A stretch of 64,000 bases of DNA from Deferribacterales bacterium Deferri_01 (GCA_001603805.1 LUZY01000014.1:101133-165132); one strand, 5' to 3'. Counted from the stretch's first letter, positions 1 to 9,566 are shown. Numbers and translations are program-made. The notes: generated by a model not told the origin, from the sequence alone.

Positions 1-19
1 AACCGATTCTTTAAATTTA

Positions 20-104
20 GCCCGAATGGCGGAATAGGTAGACGCAAGGGACTTAAAATCCCTCGGTATTTAATACTGTGCCGGTTCGATTCCGGCTTCG
101 GGCA
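20..104 (+). tRNA. tRNA-Leu (anticodon UAA)
   Basis: An 85-base class II tRNA. The acceptor arms GCCCGAA (20-26) and TTCGGGC (97-103) pair perfectly, followed by discriminator A at 104. The anticodon loop CTTAAAA (52-58) sits on an AGGGA/TCCCT stem and gives anticodon TAA at 54-56, which reads UUA leucine codons. A variable arm typical of tRNA-Leu follows, and the T arm contains GGTTCGATTCC. CCA is not encoded. Confidence 0.97.
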
Positions 105-127
105 TTTATATTTATCAATGGTTTATA

Positions 128-162
128 AAGGGCAGTCCTTCTTCTGGGGCTGCCCTTCTTTG
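128..162 (+). terminator. Rho-independent terminator after tRNA-Leu
   Basis: AAGGGCAG (128-135) pairs with CTGCCCTT (150-157), with extra TCC/GGG pairs inside, and is followed by a T-rich stretch (TCTTTGTT). It lies 24 bases after the tRNA. Confidence 0.8.
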
Positions 163-295
163 TTCCTGTGTTGTAAAAATGTTGTATTTTGTTTTGTAAA
201 AAAATTTGATAATCTGTCAACAAGATTAGAAATATATCTTAAAATCACTGAATAATATGCTAATTTTCTTATAGCGGTAGTTTAAGGAGCAAATG

Positions 296-1144
296 ATGAA
301 TTATCCTTATAATATCAACATACATATTGCTGAAGGCACGCCTGAAGGGTTAAAAGTTATTGAAAAATCAGGAATATGGTCTGGGCGTGGCATTGTTTTT
401 TCAAGAAGCGGATATACTTCTGTTAAAAATAGAAATGAAATCAATATGCCGGGAGTTTACATTCTTCTTGGAGTTGAGAGTGAAGATATTCCGCTTATAT
501 ACATTGGGGAAGGTGATCCTGTGGGTCCCAGGATAGAATCGCACCATAAAAATAAAGATTTTTGGACATGGTGTGTTTTCTTTACATCAACCAGTAATAG
601 CTTAAATAAAGCACATATACAGTATCTGGAGTCAATGCTGATTAAAACAGCCAAAGAAGCAAAACGTGTGCATATGGACAATAGTAATACACCTGATTTA
701 CCAAACCTCAGTGAAATGGAAAAGGCTGTTGTCGATGATTTTCTTAGGCATATGATGGATATTTTCCCTATTTTGGGTATTTCAGCATTTGAAAAGCCTC
801 CTGCAAAGGAGAGGAAGCAGGAGATGCTTTACCTTGAAGGTCCTGATGCTGAAGCAACAGGGTATCCATCCTCAAAGGGTTTTGTTGTGTTGAAAGGTTC
901 TAAGGCACGGAAAAACAACGTAGCATCAATGCGCAGCGGTATGCTGAAAACGATCAGCTCTTTCGTTGAGAGTGGGCTTTTTGAAGAAAAAAGTGATTCA
1001 TACATCCTTACGCAGGATTATATTTTTACTTCACCTTCCACCGCTGCCGAAGTTTTTCTTGCACGCAGTGCCAACGGGAGAATTGAATGGAAAAACAAAC
1101 AAGGTAAAACGCTTAAACAGATTCAGGAAGAAAGTACGGTATGA
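296..1144 (+). CDS. GIY-YIG nuclease-fold protein with C-terminal DUF4357
   Basis: The N-terminal half carries a GIY-YIG-like core: PGVYILLG (about residues 52-59), then LIYIGEG, a downstream Arg-His pair (GPRIESHH) and a Glu in YLESMLI, the residues expected for the nuclease fold. The C-terminal part (SPSTAAEVFLARSANG) resembles DUF4357, a domain often attached to GIY-YIG or restriction-type proteins. The substrate cannot be read from sequence; a restriction, defence or DNA-processing role is inference. Two ATGs lie in tandem at 293 and 296; AAGGAG at 284-289 fits 296 better. The gene is AT-rich and stands alone behind a tRNA, which could mark an accessory insertion. Confidence 0.75.
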   Translation: MNYPYNINIHIAEGTPEGLKVIEKSGIWSGRGIVFSRSGYTSVKNRNEINMPGVYILLGVESEDIPLIYIGEGDPVGPRIESHHKNKDFWTWCVFFTSTSNSLNKAHIQYLESMLIKTAKEAKRVHMDNSNTPDLPNLSEMEKAVVDDFLRHMMDIFPILGISAFEKPPAKERKQEMLYLEGPDAEATGYPSSKGFVVLKGSKARKNNVASMRSGMLKTISSFVESGLFEEKSDSYILTQDYIFTSPSTAAEVFLARSANGRIEWKNKQGKTLKQIQEESTV

Positions 1145-1522
1145 CTTATAAGAAGCTGTGCGACAACTCCAAGGCTTATAGATTACCGATGATATAAATT
1201 AGAATTCTTATACATTCGATAACCCTTTTCTGTGAAATGACCACATCTGACTGAGTATTCTCTCATTAAATTGACAACAGCGTATGATTACTGTATTTTT
1301 TTAATATATACAAGAAAGCGTCGGCTTTTCTGCTGTTTGCTGTCTTTTTAGGGTGGCGCTAAAATATTTTGCTGTATTGAAAATACTTTCCGTCCGCCCT
1401 TCCGGTATTTCTCAACCAAACTTAAAGCTTGCGCAGAAGCAAAAATACTGACTCATCTGAAAATTCCTCATTCTGAACTGTCCGGTAAAAATCTGAAATT
1501 ATGTTGTACTAGGGGTTGGATC
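1145..1522. other. Non-coding stretch before the sensor kinase
   Basis: No convincing gene was seen. An 18-codon frame (ATG at 1141) overlaps the stop of the preceding gene as ATGA, but is too short to support. A candidate promoter at 1271-1299 leaves a leader of about 215 bases before the kinase start at 1523. The stretch is AT-rich and may hold decayed accessory DNA. Confidence 0.6.
1271..1299 (+). promoter_or_regulatory. Candidate sigma70 promoter
   Basis: A perfect -35 TTGACA (1271-1276), a 17-base spacer and -10 TATTTT (1294-1299). The same TTGACA-17-TATTTT layout occurs before dapF (56359-56387). It would drive the kinase/diguanylate cyclase pair. Confidence 0.45.
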
Positions 1523-3064
1523 ATGAAACTGAAATACCTTATCCCTGTTTTCCTTGTCGGATTATTTGTAATATCCGTGTGTATGTTTGAGTTTTACCGC
1601 GGGAGAATGTTTTTCCGCAATGCAGCAATAGCTCAAACAAAACAGATTTACGAAATACTTATAGCAACGAGACAGTGGAATGCGATGCTTGGCTGGGTCT
1701 ATGCTCCGGTAAGTGAGGACAACAGACCGAACCCTTATCTTAATGTGCCCAACAGAGATGTCCGGACAGAGGATGGGGTGCTTCTTACCATGATTAATCC
1801 TGCTTATATGACAAGGCAGATTGGTGATATAATAAGCAGAAGGGTTAATTTGAAAATAAAGTTAACAGGAACCGAGCCGCTTCGTCCTGAAAATGCGCCG
1901 GAACCATGGGAATCCAAAGCGCTGGAGAGTTTCTTCATGGGTGAGGGTGAATATATAGACTGGGCAGGCGTAAACGGTTCATATTCAATCCGTTACGCAG
2001 CTCCCTTGTTTGTAACGCCTGAATGTCTCCAGTGCCATGCGGGATATAGCACAGGTGAAATCCTTGGTGCGCTTACAATTGTAAGAAATCTTGATGTTGC
2101 TAAACAAAAGTTTTTTGAAAAAGACATGTGGACAGCTTTTCTTACGGCTTTTTTTGGAATGCTTGGTGTTTTGGTTATTTATAGGTATCAAAAAAAATTG
2201 GAAAAGACCGAAGCTGTTCTTGCTGAAAAGGTCAATGAACTTAAGATTGAAATAGGCCGCAGAGAGGAAAGCGAAGCCGCAGCAGTCAAACAGACAAGGC
2301 TTAATAATATGGCAGAGATTCTGCGCTCAATAGCCCACCACTGGCGTCAGCCCATGAACGCTTTCTGTGCTTCCCTGCAGCATCTTCAGGATACTTATTC
2401 GCTTGATAAAGAGGACAACGAGCTTGTTGACAATACACTGGCGTCCATTGTTGAGCTTTCGGATACCATAGATAATTTTACAAAAGTTTTTGCCCGCACG
2501 GAAAAATCAGCAGTTTTTGATCTTTGTGAAGCATTAATGGAAACCAGCGAGATATATGCACCGTATCTGCGTGAAAAAAGTATCAGAATGACAATAAGGA
2601 GGGGGCTTGATACAACAACACCGGAAAGCCTTGTCCTTGCCGGTCCCGTGTATGACTGTTCAATATTTTCAGACTGTTCCTATGGCTGTCTGGATGGGAA
2701 AACAATGAGGGTTAAGGGCGATGTGGGTGAGTTCCGCCATCTTATATCTTTTCTTATTACAAATTCGATTGAATCAATTCTCGAAAGAAAGCTTCGGGAA
2801 AAGAGGATTTTGTATCATGTGGATATTGAATATTTTCGCACAGAGGGGTATTACTGTATAAGAATTGCCGACAACGGAACGGGCATAAAAGATGAGGACT
2901 TCGGCAGACTTTTTGAACCCTACTTTTCCACAAAAGGCTGCGGTTCGGGCAGAGGTCTCGGGTTATATCTGGCAGCCGATATAGCTGTAAAATGTTTCGG
3001 AGGGTCAGTCACCGCCGAAAAAGTTTCCGAAGGGGCGTCATTTATTATAAAGCTTCGGGGCTGA
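1523..3064 (+). CDS. Sensor histidine kinase with periplasmic haem-motif (Tll0287/DUF3365-like) domain
   Basis: A membrane sensor kinase of 513 residues. An N-terminal membrane helix (about 5-24) is followed by a periplasmic domain containing CLQCH (168-172), the c-type haem attachment motif of the DUF3365/Tll0287 family. A second helix lies near 200-220, then a coiled linker. The phospho-acceptor segment IAHHWRQPMN has the likely His at 272, and the ATPase domain carries DNGTGI and GSGRGLGLYLA. It probably senses redox or a small ligand through haem, but the signal is inference. No receiver is fused. It lies 32 bases upstream of a diguanylate cyclase with which it is probably co-transcribed, so c-di-GMP output is a plausible link. 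Confidence 0.85.
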   Translation: MKLKYLIPVFLVGLFVISVCMFEFYRGRMFFRNAAIAQTKQIYEILIATRQWNAMLGWVYAPVSEDNRPNPYLNVPNRDVRTEDGVLLTMINPAYMTRQIGDIISRRVNLKIKLTGTEPLRPENAPEPWESKALESFFMGEGEYIDWAGVNGSYSIRYAAPLFVTPECLQCHAGYSTGEILGALTIVRNLDVAKQKFFEKDMWTAFLTAFFGMLGVLVIYRYQKKLEKTEAVLAEKVNELKIEIGRREESEAAAVKQTRLNNMAEILRSIAHHWRQPMNAFCASLQHLQDTYSLDKEDNELVDNTLASIVELSDTIDNFTKVFARTEKSAVFDLCEALMETSEIYAPYLREKSIRMTIRRGLDTTTPESLVLAGPVYDCSIFSDCSYGCLDGKTMRVKGDVGEFRHLISFLITNSIESILERKLREKRILYHVDIEYFRTEGYYCIRIADNGTGIKDEDFGRLFEPYFSTKGCGSGRGLGLYLAADIAVKCFGGSVTAEKVSEGASFIIKLRG

Positions 3065-3096
3065 TAAACAAAGCGCTCCGCAGCCGGAGCGGTATT

Positions 3097-6000
3097 ATGG
3101 TTAAATCCACCAGCAGCATAAGAAAAAAGACAGCGTTTCTTCTGGCTTCTGTTCTTGCTTTCTTTGCGGTTGTTTTTTCGACGCTTCTTTATTTTGAACA
3201 GAAGAGCGTACTTGACGCCAGGGTTTTTGAAGCCGATAAAAAGATGGTCACGCTCTTTGAAAATTATCTTAAAAGGCTCAACAGGGTTTACCTTGCCCGT
3301 CTGGCTGAGATCTACAGCTCCGATGAATTTACTTCCGCTCTTCTTTCCCGTGACAGGGAAAAGGTGATAAAAATCCTTAAGCCGAAGTATGAATCTCTCA
3401 GAAAGAATAATCCGTATCTTAGTGTAATGCATGTTCATACTCCTGATTCCCGTTCCTTTGTAAGAATCCATATGCCTGAAAAATTCGGCGACAGTCTGAG
3501 CGCCTATCGTGATTCCGTAGGCGAGGTTAATTCGGGTCTACGTCCTGTCAGCGGTTTTGAACTTGGTGCAAGCGGACTGCATTACCGGATAATAAGCCCT
3601 GTTATAGACAGCAAAGGAAGGCATTTAGGCAGTATAGAAATGGGCATTGAACCCCAGTATTTCTATGAGACGATAAGGGAATTCATGCCTGAGCTGATCC
3701 CCTATATAAGTGTTGCAAAAAACAGTCTGAACCCTGCTTCAGGCATAACAGGCAGGATATTCCATTCCGGTGGGAATAATGCACTGCTGGTTGAAAAATA
3801 TGCAGATACTGATGAAAAGGAGATCTTTTTTGATTCCAGAGTATATGCTGTTTGCCGTGGTGCAGTATTCAAAAATTTCAGAGGTCAGGAAGCGGCTGTT
3901 TTAAGAGCATTCTATGACATAACAGATGCAAGAATTCTCATAAAAGAGAAGACCATTTTTTTCTTTTCACTTTCAGTCGTGCTGTTCATCATTCTCTATC
4001 TGATAATGCGTCAGGGTTTCGAGAGTTTTCTGAGCCACTACAGCGTCCGGAATGCGGAACTGGACAGTATGTATGCACTGTTTGATGAAGGTGCAACGGT
4101 AATATTCCGCTGGAATAATACCTTAAACTGGGATGTGGCTTACTGCACCGGTAATGTTCAAACTGTTTTCGGCTATTCTCCGGAGGAACTCAGCAGCGGT
4201 GCTGTAAAATATGTTTCAGTTGTTCATAAAAGTGATCTGGGAAGAGTTTTCGGAGAAGTAAAAAGAGCCGTGGAGAGCGGTTCTGCTGGTTTTACCCATG
4301 AGCCGTACCGTATTGTTTCAAAAGACGGCAGGATAAGATGGGTTCTTGATTTTACTAAGATTATCAGAGACGAAAGCGGCAAGGTTCTTCATTTCCTCGG
4401 TTATATATGCGATATAACGGATCTTTATGCAGAAACGGAAGAACTCCGTAATCTGGCAGACAGATACAAGCTGGCTTCCGGTGCTTCGGGCATTGGTCTC
4501 TGGGATTGGGATCTGCTTAAGGATGAGGTCTTTTTCTCCCGTGAGTGGAAATCCATGCTCGGTTATGATGAAAGGGATATAAAAGGCGCGTCGCAGTCAT
4601 GGCGTGATCTTCTTCATTCCGCAGACAGAGATAAGACTTTCGATGCAGTGGATAAAATGCTTTCCGGCGAATCTGAGCGCATGAACTGTGAATTCAGGAT
4701 GAGGTGCAAGGATGGCTCATACAGATGGGTGTGTTCTTACGCTAAAGCTGTTTTCAGCGAAGAGGGAAGACCGCTGAAAGCTGTTGGTTTTCATTTAGAT
4801 ATTACAGACAGCAAGCTTCTGGAGCTTAAGCTTGATGATAACGGAAGGTTTCTTGAGGTTCTTTTGGAGAATCTGCCTGTTCCTTTGTTTTATAAAGACC
4901 GCAGCCTCAAATATCTGGGGTGCAACCAGCGTTTCCTTGAGTTTATGGGTGCTGAATCAAAGGACGAGATAATAGGAAGGCGTGACTTCAACTTTCTTGA
5001 TGCAAAACAGGCCGATATACAGAGCAGCTACGACAAGCTCGCACTCGAAGACAGCGGAAGAATGCACGAATACGAGGTTGAGCTTACAACTCTGAGAGGC
5101 AATAAGAGAAAAGTCATAATTTATAAACGTGCATTCAAAAACTCTGCGGGTGAACTTGCGGGTGTGATAGGCGCTTTTGCCGATGTTACGGAGATGAAGT
5201 CCCTCCAGCGCATGCTGATGAACAACGCCGAAGAGGTTCACAGAGCCAAAAAAGACCTCGATGATGCTCAGGCGCTGGCAAAGATAGGGAGCTGGCGCTA
5301 TGAAATAGGCACAGGACGTATGGTCTGGTCTGATGAGCATTACAGGATCTTGGGGCTGGAAAGCGGGAGTGTTCTGCCTTCCTTTGATCTTTTCCTCGAA
5401 TTTGTGGGTAAAAGAGACAGAGACAGAATTAAGGGAATCATAGAAGGCGCCCTCTCAGAGAAGAAAGCATTCAGCGAGGAGCATATTCTCAATATTCCCG
5501 GAGAGCCTCACAGGCATGTTCATATAAGAGGCAGTGTGATAACCGGTGAAAGCGGTTCTGCTGTTGCGCTTATCGGAACTCTTCAGGATGTGACGGATAT
5601 AAGAAACGCCCAGCTTGCATTGGACAGAATGAACAGAATGCTTTCTGAATATACTGAAATTGTTGATAAAAATGTCATTGTTTCCCGCACTGATCTTAAC
5701 GGCAAGATACTCTATGTCAGTGATGCGTTCTGCCGTGCTGCGGAAATGACCAGAGAAGAACTTATCGGCAGAACCCACAACGTAATCTCGCACCCCGATA
5801 TGGATAAAGAGGTCTACAAAGAACTCTGGGAAACTATAACATGGGGCAATGTGTGGAAGGGCGAAATCAAAAACCGCAGCGGAAAAGGCAATGACTACTG
5901 GATATCCGCCACAATATCGCCGACCTACAGTAAAAGCGGCAGAATAAACGGCTACACAGCAGTCTGTACTGATATTACCGTAAAAAAGCAGATGGAGAAA

Positions 6001-6492
6001 CTCTCTGTCACAGATCCTCTTACTGGCTTGTTTAACAGACTTCGCCTTGATTCTGTTTTCAAAAAAGAGATAGAGCGCTGCGAACGCTACGGCTGCCCTC
6101 TCTCTGTTATTCTCATAGATGTGGACGGGTTCAAATCCATAAACGACAGCCACGGTCACCAGACAGGAGATATAGTTCTGTGTGAGGCAGCTGAAGTTCT
6201 GAGAAACAATATACGCAAGACAGACACAATCGGACGCTGGGGAGGCGAAGAATTCCTCATAATATGTCCCGAAACGGATATGGACGGAGCTTTCAGGCTT
6301 GCGGAAAAGCTCAGGAGCGCCGTCGCCTCCCATAATTTCTTGGTAGCGGGGCATGTTACATGCAGCATCGGAGTGACCGCATATGAGGAAAATGCAACAG
6401 AAAGCATTATGATGAAATCAGCGGATCTTGCTCTTTATCAGGCAAAGCATGAGGGGCGCAATAAAGTTGTCTCACGCAGAACAGAAATATGA
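3097..6492 (+). CDS. Membrane-bound PAS-rich diguanylate cyclase (GGDEF)
   Basis: A sensor diguanylate cyclase that would make c-di-GMP from two GTP. Domains in order: a membrane helix (about 8-30); a Cache-like periplasmic sensor (about 35-280); a second helix (about 284-306); five PAS modules (about 320-970), several ending in the D-I/V-T-D motif; and a C-terminal GGDEF domain. The active-site motif GGEEF is intact at 1049-1053. An RxxD inhibitory site (RKTD, 1040-1043) lies five residues before it, so product inhibition is expected. No EAL domain. The frame is open further upstream, overlapping the kinase, but ATG 3097 has a GGAG eight bases before it and starts directly before the membrane helix. 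1131 residues. It follows the haem-motif kinase by 32 bases. Confidence 0.9.
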   Translation: MVKSTSSIRKKTAFLLASVLAFFAVVFSTLLYFEQKSVLDARVFEADKKMVTLFENYLKRLNRVYLARLAEIYSSDEFTSALLSRDREKVIKILKPKYESLRKNNPYLSVMHVHTPDSRSFVRIHMPEKFGDSLSAYRDSVGEVNSGLRPVSGFELGASGLHYRIISPVIDSKGRHLGSIEMGIEPQYFYETIREFMPELIPYISVAKNSLNPASGITGRIFHSGGNNALLVEKYADTDEKEIFFDSRVYAVCRGAVFKNFRGQEAAVLRAFYDITDARILIKEKTIFFFSLSVVLFIILYLIMRQGFESFLSHYSVRNAELDSMYALFDEGATVIFRWNNTLNWDVAYCTGNVQTVFGYSPEELSSGAVKYVSVVHKSDLGRVFGEVKRAVESGSAGFTHEPYRIVSKDGRIRWVLDFTKIIRDESGKVLHFLGYICDITDLYAETEELRNLADRYKLASGASGIGLWDWDLLKDEVFFSREWKSMLGYDERDIKGASQSWRDLLHSADRDKTFDAVDKMLSGESERMNCEFRMRCKDGSYRWVCSYAKAVFSEEGRPLKAVGFHLDITDSKLLELKLDDNGRFLEVLLENLPVPLFYKDRSLKYLGCNQRFLEFMGAESKDEIIGRRDFNFLDAKQADIQSSYDKLALEDSGRMHEYEVELTTLRGNKRKVIIYKRAFKNSAGELAGVIGAFADVTEMKSLQRMLMNNAEEVHRAKKDLDDAQALAKIGSWRYEIGTGRMVWSDEHYRILGLESGSVLPSFDLFLEFVGKRDRDRIKGIIEGALSEKKAFSEEHILNIPGEPHRHVHIRGSVITGESGSAVALIGTLQDVTDIRNAQLALDRMNRMLSEYTEIVDKNVIVSRTDLNGKILYVSDAFCRAAEMTREELIGRTHNVISHPDMDKEVYKELWETITWGNVWKGEIKNRSGKGNDYWISATISPTYSKSGRINGYTAVCTDITVKKQMEKLSVTDPLTGLFNRLRLDSVFKKEIERCERYGCPLSVILIDVDGFKSINDSHGHQTGDIVLCEAAEVLRNNIRKTDTIGRWGGEEFLIICPETDMDGAFRLAEKLRSAVASHNFLVAGHVTCSIGVTAYEENATESIMMKSADLALYQAKHEGRNKVVSRRTEI

Positions 6493-6735
6493 TAAAGAAC
6501 ATTCGTTCAGTTTGTAATTTTCTTAAATTCAGTTTTACCAAACCATTCTGTGCAAACGGTGTTTAATAAACAGCGGACATGAAAAGTCTTTTATTGTAAA
6601 AACATAGCGCCCTGCTAGGGCTTAAATAATGTAAAGAAATGCCTTTGCAATCTTAACCGCCGATATACAAGATTAAAACCCCCTTAACATTCTTGGATCT
6701 ATATTTATACATGAGCAAACATCAGGAGGTCCAGA

Positions 6736-7089
6736 ATGTTTAATTTTATTAAGGTCGGCTTCATAGCGCTGACGTTAATCCTCACCGTGTCGGCGGTTTA
6801 TGCGGATAAACATCCGGAGGAAATAGGTAACAAGGACTGTATGGAGTGTCATGTTGATGTGACTCCGGATGCGGTCAAACAGTGGGAAGAGAGCGCACAC
6901 GGCTTTACGGGCGTTAAATGCGGCGTATGCCACGGTGATGAGTTCAACTTCAGTAAAATACCTGCCAATACAACCTGTAGAGGCTGCCATGCCAAACAGG
7001 TCGAAAACAATTTCATGGCGGATAAATCATGTGCCATGTGTCACCCGGCTCACACTTTCACCGTGCATAAACAGAAAGACTACAGATAA
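6736..7089 (+). CDS. napM: Tetrahaem c-type cytochrome, NapM-like
   Basis: A small exported cytochrome of 117 residues. A Sec signal peptide (about 1-23, cleavage near VYA) is followed by four CxxCH haem sites: CMECH, CGVCH, CRGCH and CAMCH. The position directly before napA, and the order M-A-D-G-H, match the napCMADGH arrangement known from Desulfovibrio, where NapM is a tetrahaem cytochrome thought to deliver electrons to NapA. No napC or napB is present here, so NapM is the only visible cytochrome link. AGGAGGT lies five bases before the ATG. The 243-base upstream gap holds a short GCCCT/AGGGC hairpin (6609-6621) and weak promoter-like boxes near 6684-6711; no clear FNR or NarL site was seen. 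Confidence 0.82.
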   Translation: MFNFIKVGFIALTLILTVSAVYADKHPEEIGNKDCMECHVDVTPDAVKQWEESAHGFTGVKCGVCHGDEFNFSKIPANTTCRGCHAKQVENNFMADKSCAMCHPAHTFTVHKQKDYR

Positions 7090-7101
7090 CGGAGATTTAT
7101 T

Positions 7102-9483
7102 ATGAACGTTTCAAGACGAGATTTTATAAAGCTTACAGCCGCTGCAAGCGCTGCAGCTGCGGCGGGCATCTCCTTTCCCGAAGCTGCGCAGGCTCAGGAA
7201 AGCGCTGATGTGGAAAAATGGGTTAAAGGAACATGCCGTTTCTGCGGAACAGGCTGCGGTGTTTATGTCGGTGTAAAAGACGGCAAAGCAGTTGCGATAA
7301 AAGGAAACCCCGATGCTAAAACAAACTTCGGCTTTCTCTGTGTTAAGGGATTCCTCGCATTTAAATGTATGTACCATCCCGACAGGCTGAAAATGCCCCT
7401 TGTCCGTCAGAAAAACGGCAAGTTTAAGGAAACATCATGGAACGAGGCCCTTGACCTCGTGGCAAATAAATTTAAATACCTTCGTGAAAAATACGGTAAA
7501 GACGCTGTAGCTTACTACGGCAGCGGTCAGTGTACAACGGAGGAAACATATACATTCAACAAGCTCTGGAAAGGCGGCTTCGGCAGCAACATGGTGGAAG
7601 GAAACCCCAGACTCTGCATGGCATCAGCTGTTGCCGGCTACATATCCACATTCGGTTCTGATGAGCCTATGGGAAGCTATTCGGATATCGAAAGCTCAAA
7701 ATGTATCTTTATCACAGGTTCAAATATGAGCGAATGCCACCCTGTTATATACAGAAGGGTAATGCGCCATAAAATGAAAAACCCCGATGTTAAGATAATA
7801 GTTTGCGAACCCAGAAGGACAAGTACGGCGAAAATTGCAGATCTCTGGCTCCCCAATGACCCAGGAACAGACCTTGCAGTGTTTCATGCAATGGCGAATG
7901 TGATCATAGCAAAAAATCTTCATAACATGGATTTCATCAATAAACATTCACGCATTACCACAGGCAAGGATGTTGTTGACTTTGAGGAATACAAAAAATT
8001 CCTTTCCCAGTTCACGCCTGAAGCAGTTGAAAAACTTACAAGATGCCCTGCTGATCATATAGTTAAGGCTGCCGAATGGTTTGCCACAAGCGGTGCCACT
8101 CTCTCCATGTGGTGCATGGGTCTCAACCAGCGTAAAAGAGGAATGTGGGCAAACAACCTTGTACACAACCTTCATATAATAACAGGGGAAATGGGTAAAC
8201 CCGGTGCAGATTCCTTCTCGCTCACAGGTCAGCCTAACGCCTGCGGCGGTGTTCGTGAAACGGGCGCCCTTTCCCATCTTCTCCCCGGAACAAAACCTGT
8301 GGCGAACGATAAGTGGCGCGCTCATGTGGAAAAAGCCTGGAATATTCCTGCGGGTACAATCAATCCCAAACCAGGATTCCATACTATGCTGATGTTTGAA
8401 AAACTCGGCGGTGAAAAGGATGCTGAAAAGCCGATTAAAGGAATGCTTGTAAGCACCACAAACCCTGCACAGTCTCTGCCCAACCTGCACAAATATGTTA
8501 AGGGAATGCAGGACAGCTTCCTTGTGGTTCTGGATATTTTCCCCACAAGAACAACACAGCTCGCTGACGTTATTCTTCCCGCTGCTTTCATTTATGAAAA
8601 GGGCGGAGTTTACGGATGTTCAGAGCGCAGAAGCCAGCTTACGGAAAAAGCAGTTGAGCCGGTGGGACAGGCAAAACCTGACCTTTGGATTGCCGCTCAG
8701 ATTGCAAAAAGAATGGGGTTTGAAAAGCTCATTCCTTGGAACGGAAACGACTCCATGAAGGCAAATGAGCAGGCATGGACAGACTATATAACAGTTACAA
8801 AAGACACTGAACACACCCTTTGGGGAGCGACTTACGACAGGCTCAAAAAAGAGAAAGCAGGCATACAGTGGCCCTGCCCCTCTGTTGACCACCCCGGAAC
8901 GGAAAGACGCTATGTCAGAGGACAGGACCCTATGTTTGAGCATCCCGCTGAAAAGGATCACATCCCTTCTGATGCAACAATCTACTTCTATGCGGATGCT
9001 AAAAAGGAAGGCAAGCTTAATCTTTTCCTCCGTCCGTACGATGGACCGGGCGAAATGCCTGACAAGGAATACACTTTCTTCCTCACTACAGGAAGAGTTG
9101 TGGAACAGTGGCACACGGGAACAATGACAATGCGTATTCCCGAAATAGCCAGAACTCACCCGAACGCATATATAGAACTGCATCCTGACGATGCTAAACA
9201 GCTTGGTATAACCGCAGGGGACATGGTGGAGATAGTGAGCAGAAGAGGCAAGTCCGTCATGCCGGCGGTAATAACAAAAGGCACTCTTCCGGGTGTTGCT
9301 TTTGTTCCGTGGCATGATCAAGCAATGGCAAGGATGATCAACTTCGTATGCAACGACGTTGTAGACCCCGATTCAAAAGAACCGGAATACAAAGTTGCCG
9401 CAGTGCGCATTAACAGGGTAAGCGGACCGAAGGACGTTGCGGATAAGTACATAATAGACGATGTAAACGCTCCTTTTGCTTAA
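7102..9483 (+). CDS. napA: Periplasmic nitrate reductase catalytic subunit
   Basis: A molybdopterin oxidoreductase that would reduce nitrate to nitrite in the periplasm. The N-terminus has a twin-arginine signal (SRRDFIK, then an Ala-rich core, cleavage near AQA, residue 31). Cys45, Cys48, Cys52 and Cys80 form the [4Fe-4S] motif, and Cys172 in NPRLCMASA is the Mo-ligand Cys typical of NapA. Its 793 residues fit the family. A Tat signal plus the next gene napD separate it from cytoplasmic assimilatory nitrate reductases; biochemical confirmation of nitrate as substrate is still inference. It sits 12 bases after napM in a five-gene operon. Confidence 0.93.
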   Translation: MNVSRRDFIKLTAAASAAAAAGISFPEAAQAQESADVEKWVKGTCRFCGTGCGVYVGVKDGKAVAIKGNPDAKTNFGFLCVKGFLAFKCMYHPDRLKMPLVRQKNGKFKETSWNEALDLVANKFKYLREKYGKDAVAYYGSGQCTTEETYTFNKLWKGGFGSNMVEGNPRLCMASAVAGYISTFGSDEPMGSYSDIESSKCIFITGSNMSECHPVIYRRVMRHKMKNPDVKIIVCEPRRTSTAKIADLWLPNDPGTDLAVFHAMANVIIAKNLHNMDFINKHSRITTGKDVVDFEEYKKFLSQFTPEAVEKLTRCPADHIVKAAEWFATSGATLSMWCMGLNQRKRGMWANNLVHNLHIITGEMGKPGADSFSLTGQPNACGGVRETGALSHLLPGTKPVANDKWRAHVEKAWNIPAGTINPKPGFHTMLMFEKLGGEKDAEKPIKGMLVSTTNPAQSLPNLHKYVKGMQDSFLVVLDIFPTRTTQLADVILPAAFIYEKGGVYGCSERRSQLTEKAVEPVGQAKPDLWIAAQIAKRMGFEKLIPWNGNDSMKANEQAWTDYITVTKDTEHTLWGATYDRLKKEKAGIQWPCPSVDHPGTERRYVRGQDPMFEHPAEKDHIPSDATIYFYADAKKEGKLNLFLRPYDGPGEMPDKEYTFFLTTGRVVEQWHTGTMTMRIPEIARTHPNAYIELHPDDAKQLGITAGDMVEIVSRRGKSVMPAVITKGTLPGVAFVPWHDQAMARMINFVCNDVVDPDSKEPEYKVAAVRINRVSGPKDVADKYIIDDVNAPFA

Positions 9484-9503
9484 ACCTCCATCTCTATTTC
9501 TTC

Positions 9504-9543
9504 CCGTATCCGTTCCCGCTCTCGACCGGCGGGGCGGATACGG
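9504..9543 (+). other. Intercistronic hairpin between napA and napD
   Basis: CCGTATCCG (9504-9512) and CGGATACGG (9535-9543) form a perfect 9-bp inverted repeat, extendable by four pairs (two G-U) around a 14-base loop. No T tract follows, so it is not a classic terminator. It may protect napA mRNA or set the NapA:NapD ratio. Confidence 0.75.
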
Positions 9544-9566
9544 CCTTATATTAAGGAGTATTTATT

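Noticed and set aside
1141..1197. 18-codon frame overlapping the GIY-YIG stop as ATGA
   Set aside because: Too short, with no recognisable motif; could be a remnant but cannot be supported.
2992..3096. Longer start for the diguanylate cyclase overlapping the kinase
   Set aside because: The extra residues precede the membrane helix with no motif, and ATG 3097 has a good GGAG at eight bases.
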